From contig JAFLUM010000009.1 of the NCBI GenBank assembly GCA_022508805.1, positions 22,788 through 86,787 of the forward strand: 64,000 bases of DNA. Direction: 5' to 3'. Positions 57,977 through 64,000 of this stretch are shown piece by piece. The DNA comes from Oscillospiraceae bacterium. GTDB taxonomy: Bacteria > Bacillota > Clostridia > Oscillospirales > Acutalibacteraceae. Within the stretch, counting starts at the first letter, position 1. Each line of letters opens with the position of its first letter. Under the pieces are notes generated by a model, which saw only the letters and a program-made list of their open reading frames with translations, was not told where the DNA came from and did not search any database. A program made the translations under genes and the position numbers.

Positions 57977-58350
57977 TAAAAATTAAAAAAGACAAAGTGC
58001 TGCTCTTACATCAACTTATGGCACAAGCAACCGGCGGCGACGTGGGTGTTCGTGACGAAGCGTTGCTTGAATCTGCAATAGAAAATATTTATGCAACCTT
58101 TGACGGCGTTGAACTTTACCAAAGTAAAGAAGAAAAAGCGGCACGGCTTGGGTTCTCACTTATCTCTAATCACGCATTCGTCGACGGAAACAAGAGGATC
58201 GGAATGTATGTAATGATATCATTTTTAGAGCTAAACGGTATTAAAATTGATGCTGCAAACGATGATGTTGCTGAATTGGGACTGTCAGTTGCAGACGGCA
58301 GTGCCGATTATAACGATATTCTTAAATGGATTTACAAGCATAAAATTTAA
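57973..58350 (+). CDS. doc: Doc-type (death-on-curing) Fic-fold toxin
   Basis: This 125-aa protein carries the Fic-core motif HAFVDGNKRIGMY with the catalytic His and the anion-binding GNKR. Length and order match Doc, which inactivates EF-Tu by phosphorylation. The start overlaps the antitoxin stop (ATGA). The motif has isoleucine where Fic proteins have threonine, within known Doc variation. A strong bidirectional terminator follows. Confidence 0.88.
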   Translation: MIKIKKDKVLLLHQLMAQATGGDVGVRDEALLESAIENIYATFDGVELYQSKEEKAARLGFSLISNHAFVDGNKRIGMYVMISFLELNGIKIDAANDDVAELGLSVADGSADYNDILKWIYKHKI

Positions 58351-58357
58351 AAGCAAC

Positions 58358-58395
58358 AAGCCGAGGAGTTCACACTGAACGCCCTCGGCTTTTCT
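58358..58395. terminator. Bidirectional terminator between doc and the fucosidase gene
   Basis: AAGCCGAGG and CCTCGGCTT form a perfect 9-bp stem with T- and A-rich flanks. Confidence 0.8.
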
Positions 58396-58403
58396 TATGT
58401 CAT

Positions 58404-59882
58404 TTAGTCAATTTCAATTTTAAGGCATATCGGCAGGTCGTTTGACGGTTCACTTTCAAGGCGAATAATCATTTCTTTTTCAGTCCGTTCAAAGGACATG
58501 ACCGCGTTATCTCCGAGCACCGACACTGAATTTACCAAAAAGTCGTGGGGAACGTGCTTTGCAAAGGTTTTGATTTTTACGGTTTTTCCCTTTGGGCGCA
58601 TCCAAAATGCATAGACAAAGCCGTTTTTATAGGTGAATCTGAAATCTTTATGGGTAAAAGCTTTTTCGTCGTAATCCTTAAAATACCCCTCGGCGGCGTT
58701 GACCTTACCCTCGCCGAACTTTTTCCAGTATGCGGTGCCATATATACCCTCGCCGTTTTTCTTCATCCACTCGCCGATACTCTCCAGCACGGCTGTCTCT
58801 TCTTCTGTGATCGTTCCGTCGGGTTTAGGACCCACATTTAAGAGCAGATTTCCGTTTTTGCTTACTATATCCACAAGGTCACAGATTATCTGCCGTGCAG
58901 ACTTGAAGTTATTATTCTCAATATATCCCCATGAGCTTTTTCCTATCGCCGTATCGGTTTGCCACGGGATGGGCGAAATGCCAGTCAAAGCGCCGCGCTC
59001 AACATCGTAGGTCGCCACGGTATGGGGAAACGCCTCGTGCTTATAATTTATTGTGACCTCTTTGTTCCATTCCTCTGCACGGTTGTAATAATACGCCGTC
59101 AGCTTTTTAAGATAGGGCTTAAAGGAATGATTGTGTATCCACCAATCAAAATAGAGTATCTGAGGCTGATATTTATCGATCAGCTCACAGGTACGGACAA
59201 GCCAATCCTCAAGATATTCCTCGCTTGCTCCCCGTGAATAAGTATCCGCTGTCGTTTTATGAACCGTACCGCTGTCAAACTCCGGGCAATAATAAGCAGG
59301 ACCGTAAAAATCGGCGTATTCTTCGTCGTTTACGTCGCTGTCAAAGGTTCTGCCCATATTCATAAAAAAGTAATGCTCTGCCCTGTGCGATGAAGCGCAG
59401 AACACAAGGTCTTTTTCGTGGCAGGCGGCTCTCAATTCACCGATAATATCTCTGCGGGGACCCATATCTGCCGCGTTCCAGCGGTTAAACTCCGTCTTGT
59501 ACATTGCGAAGCCGTCGTGATGCTCCGCAACGGGCACAACGTACTTAGCGCCTGCGTTTTTAAAAAGCTGAGCCCATTCAGACCCGTCAAAATGCTCCGC
59601 CTTGAACAGGGGGATAAAATCCTTATAGCCGAAATCCTTTTGAGCGCCGTAGGTTTTTATGTGATGCTCAAACTCTCCGGTATTTTTATCGTACATCGCC
59701 CGTGAATACCACTCGTTGCCGTATGCGGGAACGCTGTACACGCCGAAATGAATAAATATTCCGAATTTGCCGTGCGTAAACCAGTCGGGCACTTTGTGGT
59801 GAGACAAAGACTGCCAATTATCCTTGTATGTGCCGTTTTTTATGACATTATCTATTTGTTTAAGATATTCCTGCTTTGTCAT
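58404..59882 (-). CDS. GH29 alpha-L-fucosidase
   Basis: This 492-aa enzyme has the GH29 landmarks WFTHGKFGIFIHFGVYSVPAY, EHHDGFAMY and LYFDWWIHN with nucleophile Asp246, and NLLLNVGPKPDGTI late in the barrel. A small beta domain closes the protein. There is no signal peptide, so it releases fucose inside the cell from imported oligosaccharides such as mucin or milk glycans. The ATG at 59882 follows AAAGGGAAA; the longer frame to 60050 runs through repeat DNA and is rejected. No transporter is adjacent. Confidence 0.92.
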   Translation of the reverse strand: MTKQEYLKQIDNVIKNGTYKDNWQSLSHHKVPDWFTHGKFGIFIHFGVYSVPAYGNEWYSRAMYDKNTGEFEHHIKTYGAQKDFGYKDFIPLFKAEHFDGSEWAQLFKNAGAKYVVPVAEHHDGFAMYKTEFNRWNAADMGPRRDIIGELRAACHEKDLVFCASSHRAEHYFFMNMGRTFDSDVNDEEYADFYGPAYYCPEFDSGTVHKTTADTYSRGASEEYLEDWLVRTCELIDKYQPQILYFDWWIHNHSFKPYLKKLTAYYYNRAEEWNKEVTINYKHEAFPHTVATYDVERGALTGISPIPWQTDTAIGKSSWGYIENNNFKSARQIICDLVDIVSKNGNLLLNVGPKPDGTITEEETAVLESIGEWMKKNGEGIYGTAYWKKFGEGKVNAAEGYFKDYDEKAFTHKDFRFTYKNGFVYAFWMRPKGKTVKIKTFAKHVPHDFLVNSVSVLGDNAVMSFERTEKEMIIRLESEPSNDLPICLKIEID

Positions 59883-59929
59883 AGGGTTTCCCTTTCTTTG
59901 TATGAACAAATAAACTGATTTAAAGCAAG

Positions 59930-60060
59930 CCGCTCCCTCTTTGAGGGAGCGGTCGGCATAGCCGACTGAGTGGTAGTTGTAGGGGACGATGCCCTCATCG
60001 TCCCGCAATATGATTAAATTTATCAGTAACTCACGGGCGGGTGTGGGCACCCACCCCTAC
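59930..60060. repeat. Composite of repeat families C and B upstream of the fucosidase gene
   Basis: A short family-C unit (CGCTCCCTCTTTGAGGGAG, then a GTCGGCATAGCCGAC hairpin) at 59930-59970 is followed by a family-B unit at 59979-60060 that begins GTAGGGGACGATGCCC. The same C-to-B order occurs at 36470-36589. Confidence 0.7.
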
Positions 60061-60131
60061 TAAAAATCGCGATGAAAGTAGTTCCACCGACAACAAAATG
60101 TTATGATAGAACGGTCCGTTTTTTCTCTCCA

Positions 60132-60169
60132 TCAGTCGCTCCGCGACAGTTCCCTCTTTGAGGGAGCAG
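60132..60169. repeat. Repeat family C fragment
   Basis: A GTCGCTCCGCGAC hairpin followed by TCCCTCTTTGAGGGAG, ending 15 bp before the PHP gene stop codon; it may act as that gene's terminator. Confidence 0.6.
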
Positions 60170-60183
60170 AGCAGAAAAGACAG

Positions 60184-60894
60184 TTATCCGTTTATGTAAT
60201 CGATTATCGCTTGCGGTGAGCATTCGGGAAGGTCGACTGTTACCGACGGCTCCACCATATTTTCAAGATAATGAGCATCGGAATTTTGAAATTTTTTCAT
60301 TCCTTTAAGCAACGGATGCTTTTCCTCATACTGCGGGATATACGCCTTATGGGTAAAGCCTGCCGCCTTAAATCCCATTTCGGGATACAAAAAGCCCAGC
60401 ACCGAAAGCACCGAATATGACGCACGGTCAAGGTGAGCGGGGAAAACTGCTCCGCTGAAATCGGAAACGATCTTCGTCACGTCGTCAATGCTTATGCCCG
60501 AGGCAGTAGTTAAAAGTATATCCTCTGTCCCCGTAACGCCGTCGGTACTGTCCATTATGAGCTGATCGCCGAAAATATTGGGGTCATTTTTCACATAAGG
60601 CATACTTTTTCTGACGTATTCCGAAAAGTCAAGGGCTTTTTCAACCGTCGGGAAAAGGCAGACCGTGTGTATTTCCTCCGAGGTGCAAAGCTCCATTCCG
60701 GGCACAACGGTTATGCCTGCCTCTCTGCCCGCTTCCACGGCGGCGGGGCAGTTAAGACAGGAGTTGTGGTCGGTAAGTGCTATTATGTCGTACCCCAAAA
60801 GTTTTGCCATATTGACAAGGTTATAGGGTGTCATATCGTTGTCGCCGCAGGGGGACAGGCAGGAGTGAAGATGAAGATCATACTTCAAAATCAT
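60184..60894 (-). CDS. PHP-domain phosphoesterase
   Basis: This 236-aa protein has the PHP metal motifs YDLHLHSCLSPCGDNDMTP, ALTDHNSC and AVFPAHLDRASY and the closing NSDAHYLE. PHP proteins are metal-dependent phosphoesterases; the target here is unknown. It is the last gene of a five-gene coupled operon with a hydrogenase-like protein, and its start overlaps the DRTGG gene by 4 bp. A role in a signalling relay, removing a phosphate, is inferred from this setting. Confidence 0.82.
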   Translation of the reverse strand: MILKYDLHLHSCLSPCGDNDMTPYNLVNMAKLLGYDIIALTDHNSCLNCPAAVEAGREAGITVVPGMELCTSEEIHTVCLFPTVEKALDFSEYVRKSMPYVKNDPNIFGDQLIMDSTDGVTGTEDILLTTASGISIDDVTKIVSDFSGAVFPAHLDRASYSVLSVLGFLYPEMGFKAAGFTHKAYIPQYEEKHPLLKGMKKFQNSDAHYLENMVEPSVTVDLPECSPQAIIDYING

Positions 60895-61217
60895 AACAGT
60901 TCACCGAGACGGACAGCAAGCTTATATGTGTTTTCCTCTGACGAGAGGATAGTTACCTCTTGCATCTGTGCGCGGGTGCGGGCATCGTCGTCCAAGGTAG
61001 CGTTTTCGGTAAGTACAATGCAGGAGCAATCCGCCAAAACGGCAACTGCCACGGCGTTGATATTGCCCATAACGGTAAACCAGCAGTCACCGCTCTGTGC
61101 TCTGCCCATTACCCAACTTAAAAGGTCGCCGCAGTAGCCGCCCGTGACCTCGCGGGTCAAGTCCCCGTCCACCAATACGGAAAGATTTAATTTTTCAGCT
61201 AATTCTTTTACAGTCAT
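60891..61217 (-). CDS. DRTGG-like domain protein (second copy)
   Basis: This 108-aa protein starts MTVKELAEKLNLSVLVDGDLTREVTGGYCGDLLSWVM, where REVTGGYCGD matches the DRTGG region, followed by NINAVAVAVLADCSCIVLTEN. DRTGG domains bind nucleotides or act as regulatory parts in other proteins. It overlaps genes on both sides by 4 bp. It differs from the first copy at 62934, suggesting heteromeric pairing. Confidence 0.75.
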   Translation of the reverse strand: MTVKELAEKLNLSVLVDGDLTREVTGGYCGDLLSWVMGRAQSGDCWFTVMGNINAVAVAVLADCSCIVLTENATLDDDARTRAQMQEVTILSSEENTYKLAVRLGELL

Positions 61218-62518
61218 TTTGTATCATCTGACCCTCTGAACGGAGCGGGAATAAAATTTTTCGCTCCTTCTTTATCTTTAAGGAAAAATATGCAGTCGTT
61301 TATGTCCGCGTGCCCTCTGACCGTGTCCTCCGCAAAGGCTTGGCACGACGGAGAGCCGCACATTCCGCAGTCAAGTCCCGGCAGTACCGTCATAAGCTGT
61401 TTTATTTCGCTCATTTTTGCCATAGCCTCACTGACGTTGTCGGCTAATTTCCACGGAGCCGCCTCTAAAGGCTTTTGCCAGTGCATTTCCTTTGGAACTG
61501 TCTCATATTCAAGATGGTTGCAGGAAACGGGCATATATTTGCGTAATCTGTGAAGTCTTGCCTTTGCAACGTACGGATTTTCAACCGTCAACGGACCGCC
61601 TACGCAGCCGCCGCTGCAGGCGTTAAGCTCAATAAATTCAAGATCGTTGAGCTTTTCATCCTCAAGCTCACCAAGCACCTTGATAACGCTCTCAATGCCG
61701 TCTGCCGCCAAATATCTGTCCTTTAACAGCGCCGACGATTCACCGCCCGAGGACGCCCAGCCTACGCCGATGATCCCCGATTCGCTTAAATTCTCAAGCT
61801 TTTCGATCTTATCCATCTGCTGGAACAGAACGGGATAAATATCCTTTATGCCGAAAACGCCGTTTATGTTTGATTTTTCGTTGCACAGCGGCTGTTTTAT
61901 CGAGGATATCTTCGCAGTACACGGCGAGATAAAGAACACACCGATGTCCTCATCGGGAAGTCCCGTATCCTCACGGGCCTTTATACGTGCCAAACGTGCC
62001 GCCTCTTCCATAGGGGCGTTAAGGTCAAGCACATTGTCTATAAGGCTTGGAAATCTTACCCTTATAAGCCGCACTACCGCAGGGCAGGCAGAAGATATCA
62101 CGGGCATTTTTGTCTTATTCATGGACAGAATAAGACGCGTAGCCTCGCTGACAAGCTCAGCTCCCTTGGAGACCTCAAACACGTCGTCAAAGCCTAATCT
62201 TTTAAGTCCCGTAAGCACGTAATCAGTGTCATCCAAATTGTTGAACTGACCGTAAAGCGACGGTGCAGGGAGAGCAACTCTGTATTTATATTCCAATATC
62301 TCGTTAAACGAATACTTTTCGGCACACTTGGCGTGGTACGGGCAAATCCTTATACACTCACCGCAGTCGATGCACCGTTCGGAATTTATATGTGCCTTGC
62401 CGTTGCGTACCCTTATAGCCTGTGTGGGACAGCGTTTTAGGCACTGCACACAGCCTTTACACTTGGATTCGTCGAGATATACGGAGTGGAAAAATTTTGT
62501 TTCACTCAAAATTATCAC
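61214..62518 (-). CDS. [FeFe]-hydrogenase-like protein, probable sensory type
   Basis: The 434-aa protein has two 4Fe-4S sets (Cys20, 23, 26, 30 and Cys49, 52, 55, 59). A hydrogenase C-domain keeps four cysteines matching the H-cluster ligands: Cys145 (SSACP), Cys200 (SPCTAK), Cys301 and Cys305 (CSGGC). A final Fe-S module follows (CGMCGSPSCQAFA, Cys384 onward). The cysteine that carries protons in active enzymes (TSCCP) is alanine here (Ala144), as reported for sensory hydrogenases. It lacks a PAS domain. It may sense hydrogen or redox state and signal through the coupled ATP-binding and DRTGG proteins. No hydABC genes are within the window. Confidence 0.82.
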   Translation of the reverse strand: MIILSETKFFHSVYLDESKCKGCVQCLKRCPTQAIRVRNGKAHINSERCIDCGECIRICPYHAKCAEKYSFNEILEYKYRVALPAPSLYGQFNNLDDTDYVLTGLKRLGFDDVFEVSKGAELVSEATRLILSMNKTKMPVISSACPAVVRLIRVRFPSLIDNVLDLNAPMEEAARLARIKAREDTGLPDEDIGVFFISPCTAKISSIKQPLCNEKSNINGVFGIKDIYPVLFQQMDKIEKLENLSESGIIGVGWASSGGESSALLKDRYLAADGIESVIKVLGELEDEKLNDLEFIELNACSGGCVGGPLTVENPYVAKARLHRLRKYMPVSCNHLEYETVPKEMHWQKPLEAAPWKLADNVSEAMAKMSEIKQLMTVLPGLDCGMCGSPSCQAFAEDTVRGHADINDCIFFLKDKEGAKNFIPAPFRGSDDTK

Positions 62519-62937
62519 CTTGGATATACTTTCAGGTACATTGTAGTACCCTCGCCGACCTTTGAATCGATTATCATTTCATCTGTATATTTTTTAATGT
62601 TGGGAAGTCCCATTCCCGCTCCGAAGCCCAACGCACGTACATTGTCGGGGGCTGTGGAATAGCCCTCCTTCATTGCAAGAGCCACGTCGGGGATACCGGG
62701 ACCGTGATCCGTCAGAACCATACTAATGCAGTCGGGAGCTATCTCTACGTCGATCTCTCCGCCGCCTGCGTGGATAACAAGATTTATTTCCGCCTCATAA
62801 AGGGCGATAACTACGTTGCGGACAATTTCGTGACTGAAGCCTAAATCCTTGAGTGTTTTTTTTACGGCTCCCGATGCCTCGCCCGCTCTTGTAAAATCAT
62901 CACCCGAAACGTTAAAATGCAGGGTGAGATTGCTCAT
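62515..62937 (-). CDS. Anti-sigma-factor/serine-kinase-like ATP-binding protein
   Basis: This 140-aa GHKL protein has HATPase motifs: the N box NVVIALYEAEINLVIHAGG, DHGPGIPD (G1) and GFGAGMGLPNIKKYTDEM (G2). It lacks a phosphoacceptor histidine domain, like SpoIIAB/RsbW anti-sigma kinases. It is coupled by 4-bp overlaps to the DRTGG gene before it and the hydrogenase gene after it. It would phosphorylate or bind a partner under control of the hydrogenase-like sensor; the partner is unknown. Confidence 0.82.
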   Translation of the reverse strand: MSNLTLHFNVSGDDFTRAGEASGAVKKTLKDLGFSHEIVRNVVIALYEAEINLVIHAGGGEIDVEIAPDCISMVLTDHGPGIPDVALAMKEGYSTAPDNVRALGFGAGMGLPNIKKYTDEMIIDSKVGEGTTMYLKVYPR

Positions 62938-63284
62938 TTCATTGCTCCTCCTCTAAGACCCTTTTCATAGAGCATTCCGCAAGAGGCAAACATTGCGTTT
63001 TTAGTCGACATAAGCACAATGTCACGGGCCTCTGCAAGAGAAATAATGCTCTCGTCAGGATGCTTACCGCGTACGAACACGATGCACTGCATATCCATCA
63101 TCTCGGCAGTTCTGACCACCTGCGGATTAACAAGTCCCGAGAGCAACACCGCCTGCTCCTTGACGTAAGCCAACACGTCGCTCATCATATCGCTTCCGCA
63201 CGCGGTAAACACGTCGCGGTCCATAAATTCTTCGCCGCAAATGACCTCGGCATCAAGAATCTCCTTTATCTCATATACTTTCAT
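62934..63284 (-). CDS. DRTGG-domain protein (first gene of the hydrogenase cluster)
   Basis: The 116-aa protein (MKVYEIKEILDAEVICGEEFMDRDV, then ACGSDMMSDVLAYVKEQAVLLSGLVN) is a single DRTGG-like domain as found in pairs next to iron-hydrogenase genes in clostridia. The ATG at 63284 follows GGGAGGAAA. It heads the five-gene coupled operon. The nucleotide or small ligand it binds is unknown. Confidence 0.75.
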   Translation of the reverse strand: MKVYEIKEILDAEVICGEEFMDRDVFTACGSDMMSDVLAYVKEQAVLLSGLVNPQVVRTAEMMDMQCIVFVRGKHPDESIISLAEARDIVLMSTKNAMFASCGMLYEKGLRGGAMK

Positions 63285-63416
63285 AAATTTTCCTCCCACT
63301 GCCTGTTTTTTAATATGATTATGTTTATTTAATTATATACTATTTTTTATATGTTTACAAGATGCCGATTAGATGAGGGGAATATTTTACACCGATTTGT
63401 AAATCTTATTAAAAAA

Positions 63417-63443
63417 GTAACCGCTGATTAAATCGAAGGTTAC
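63417..63443. repeat. Fragment of repeat family A end
   Basis: GTAACCGCTGATTAAAT matches the ends of the family-A units at 36256 and 42587; with GGTTAC at 63438-63443 it makes a small hairpin just ahead of the next ORF. Confidence 0.5.
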
Positions 63444-63449
63444 AAAAGT

Positions 63450-63695
63450 ATGAAAGGATATGAAATCAATATGAGCAAAAAGAAGAAAAACAAAACCCTT
63501 CAGACTCCCGCGGCTACACCTGTTGAAGGTGACCCCGAAACATCCTTTGAGCTTGTCAACAAGTACGGCACATATGAGATTCAGCCGACTGCAAATACTG
63601 CCAATGCATTCCCGACGGTCGCACAAGGCTTTCCGAGAAACGGCAAAAAGCCCACTATCAGGCACAATTCCCGACCGGACGACAACGAAATATGA
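63450..63695 (+). CDS. Small basic hypothetical protein
   Basis: This 81-aa protein (alternative start at 63471, MSKKKKNKTLQTP) is lysine-rich at the N-terminus. It has an ordered-looking centre, DPETSFELVNKYGTYEIQPT, and a basic disordered end. GAAGG at 63435-63439 supports the first ATG, and GAAAGGA supports the second. No family with known function was recognised. Third-position base use looks coding, and an upstream repeat end provides part of its leader. Confidence 0.5.
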   Translation: MKGYEINMSKKKKNKTLQTPAATPVEGDPETSFELVNKYGTYEIQPTANTANAFPTVAQGFPRNGKKPTIRHNSRPDDNEI

Positions 63696-63754
63696 TATTA
63701 GATATTTTATATTAACTCACTATAAAAACGGTAACTAAAACGATGAGCAACCAT

Positions 63755-63804
63755 CCGCTCCCTCAAAGAGGGAGCTGTCAAGCGTTAGCTTGACTGAGGG
63801 AGTT
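63755..63804. repeat. Repeat family C, short copy
   Basis: CGCTCCCTCAAAGAGGGAG followed by a CAAGCGTTAGCTTG hairpin and CTGAGGGAG; probably acts as a terminator after the small ORF. Confidence 0.65.
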
Positions 63805-63884
63805 AAAACGGTCTTCATTTTCGATATTGCAGAAAATCAAATACATCAAATTTTCCTAATTTTAAAAAATTCGCAAAAAAGCAC

Positions 63885-63913
63885 TTGACACCTCACTCTC
63901 GCTTTGCTATAAT
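63885..63913 (+). promoter_or_regulatory. Promoter of the tRNA-Leu gene
   Basis: TTGACA (63885-63890) and TATAAT (63908-63913) are 17 bp apart, 33 bp before the tRNA. Confidence 0.85.
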
Positions 63914-63946
63914 AACTCTGCTGTTCAAGTAGCGGCAAGAATATTT

Positions 63947-64000
63947 GCGAGAGTGGCGGAATCGGCAGACGCGCACGTTTGAGGGGCGTGTGGTAATCCC
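63947..64000 (+). tRNA. tRNA-Leu (anticodon GAG), cut by the window end
   Basis: GCGAGAG acceptor strand, TGGCGGAATCGGCAGACGC D arm typical of class-II tRNA-Leu, and an anticodon arm with loop TTTGAGG are seen; the long variable arm begins at the window edge. Confidence 0.9.

Noticed and set aside
59883..60050. Longer N-terminus for the fucosidase (start at 60050)
   Set aside because: The extra 56 codons translate repeat DNA; the ATG at 59882 matches the family start and has a ribosome site.

Overview
The window looks like the chromosome of a gut-type Gram-positive clostridium (Oscillospiraceae/Ruminococcaceae-like). Supporting signs are strong GGAGG ribosome sites, TTGACA-17-TATAAT promoters, a ywiB-argS pair, a MecA adaptor, an SpoVT regulator, Rnf-type membrane subunits, an iron-hydrogenase sensory cluster, and several families of short non-coding repeats. 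The species was not identified.

Layout. (1) 357-24402 is an integrated element of about 24.0 kb sitting inside spoVT. The 5' part of spoVT (267-446) and its 3' part (24392-24841) flank the element, and both junctions carry the same 11 bp, GGCGACCCGTT. The element's large serine recombinase (from 22676) reads in frame across the right junction into the C-terminal sensor domain of SpoVT. The left SpoVT fragment has gained what is probably the recombinase's own C-terminal tail. (2) The cargo is an AT-rich, TetR-headed operon at 1968-19339. It encodes an SPFH/zinc-ribbon protein, a four-helix membrane protein, a zinc-ribbon helical-repeat protein, a HerA-like ATPase, a very acidic repeat protein with a papain/C39-like cysteine peptidase domain, three paralogous coiled-coil membrane proteins, small accessory proteins and a Ycf46-like AAA+ ATPase. 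I know no described system with this gene set; it is the best candidate for something new in the window. (3) 19798-22583 holds a separately promoted AAA/DUF4143-type ATPase, an unexplained structured non-coding region and a small protein.

(4) 24842-46412 is mostly ordinary chromosome: a GntR/YtrA-ABC operon, PlsC-like and RluA-like enzymes, a P-II-like protein with a CPA2 antiporter, a GH13 glucanase, prfB, proB-proA with neighbours, ddl, ywiB and argS. (5) 46538-48149 is a tRNA-Arg(CCU) gene split in its anticodon loop by a 1.5-kb insertion that carries a different, intact tRNA-Arg(CCU) and one unknown gene. (6) 48197-54054 holds a hairpin array, GNAT, nitroreductase and flavin reductase genes, a frameshifted phosphopantetheinyl transferase, a CD1247-type protein with efp, and a membrane-anchored glycosidase-like protein. 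(7) 53473-56067 encodes only the Rnf-like subunits D, E and A. (8) 56166-64000 holds mecA, rpe, a Phd-Doc toxin-antitoxin pair, a GH29 fucosidase, a five-gene translationally coupled hydrogenase/DRTGG/PHP cluster, and the start of a tRNA-Leu(GAG).

Three families of short interspersed repeats fill many of the long intergenic gaps (33128-33242, 36256-36589, 42587-43031, 56761-56841, 59930-60169, 63417-63804). All identifications come from reading the sequence and protein motifs; no database search was run.
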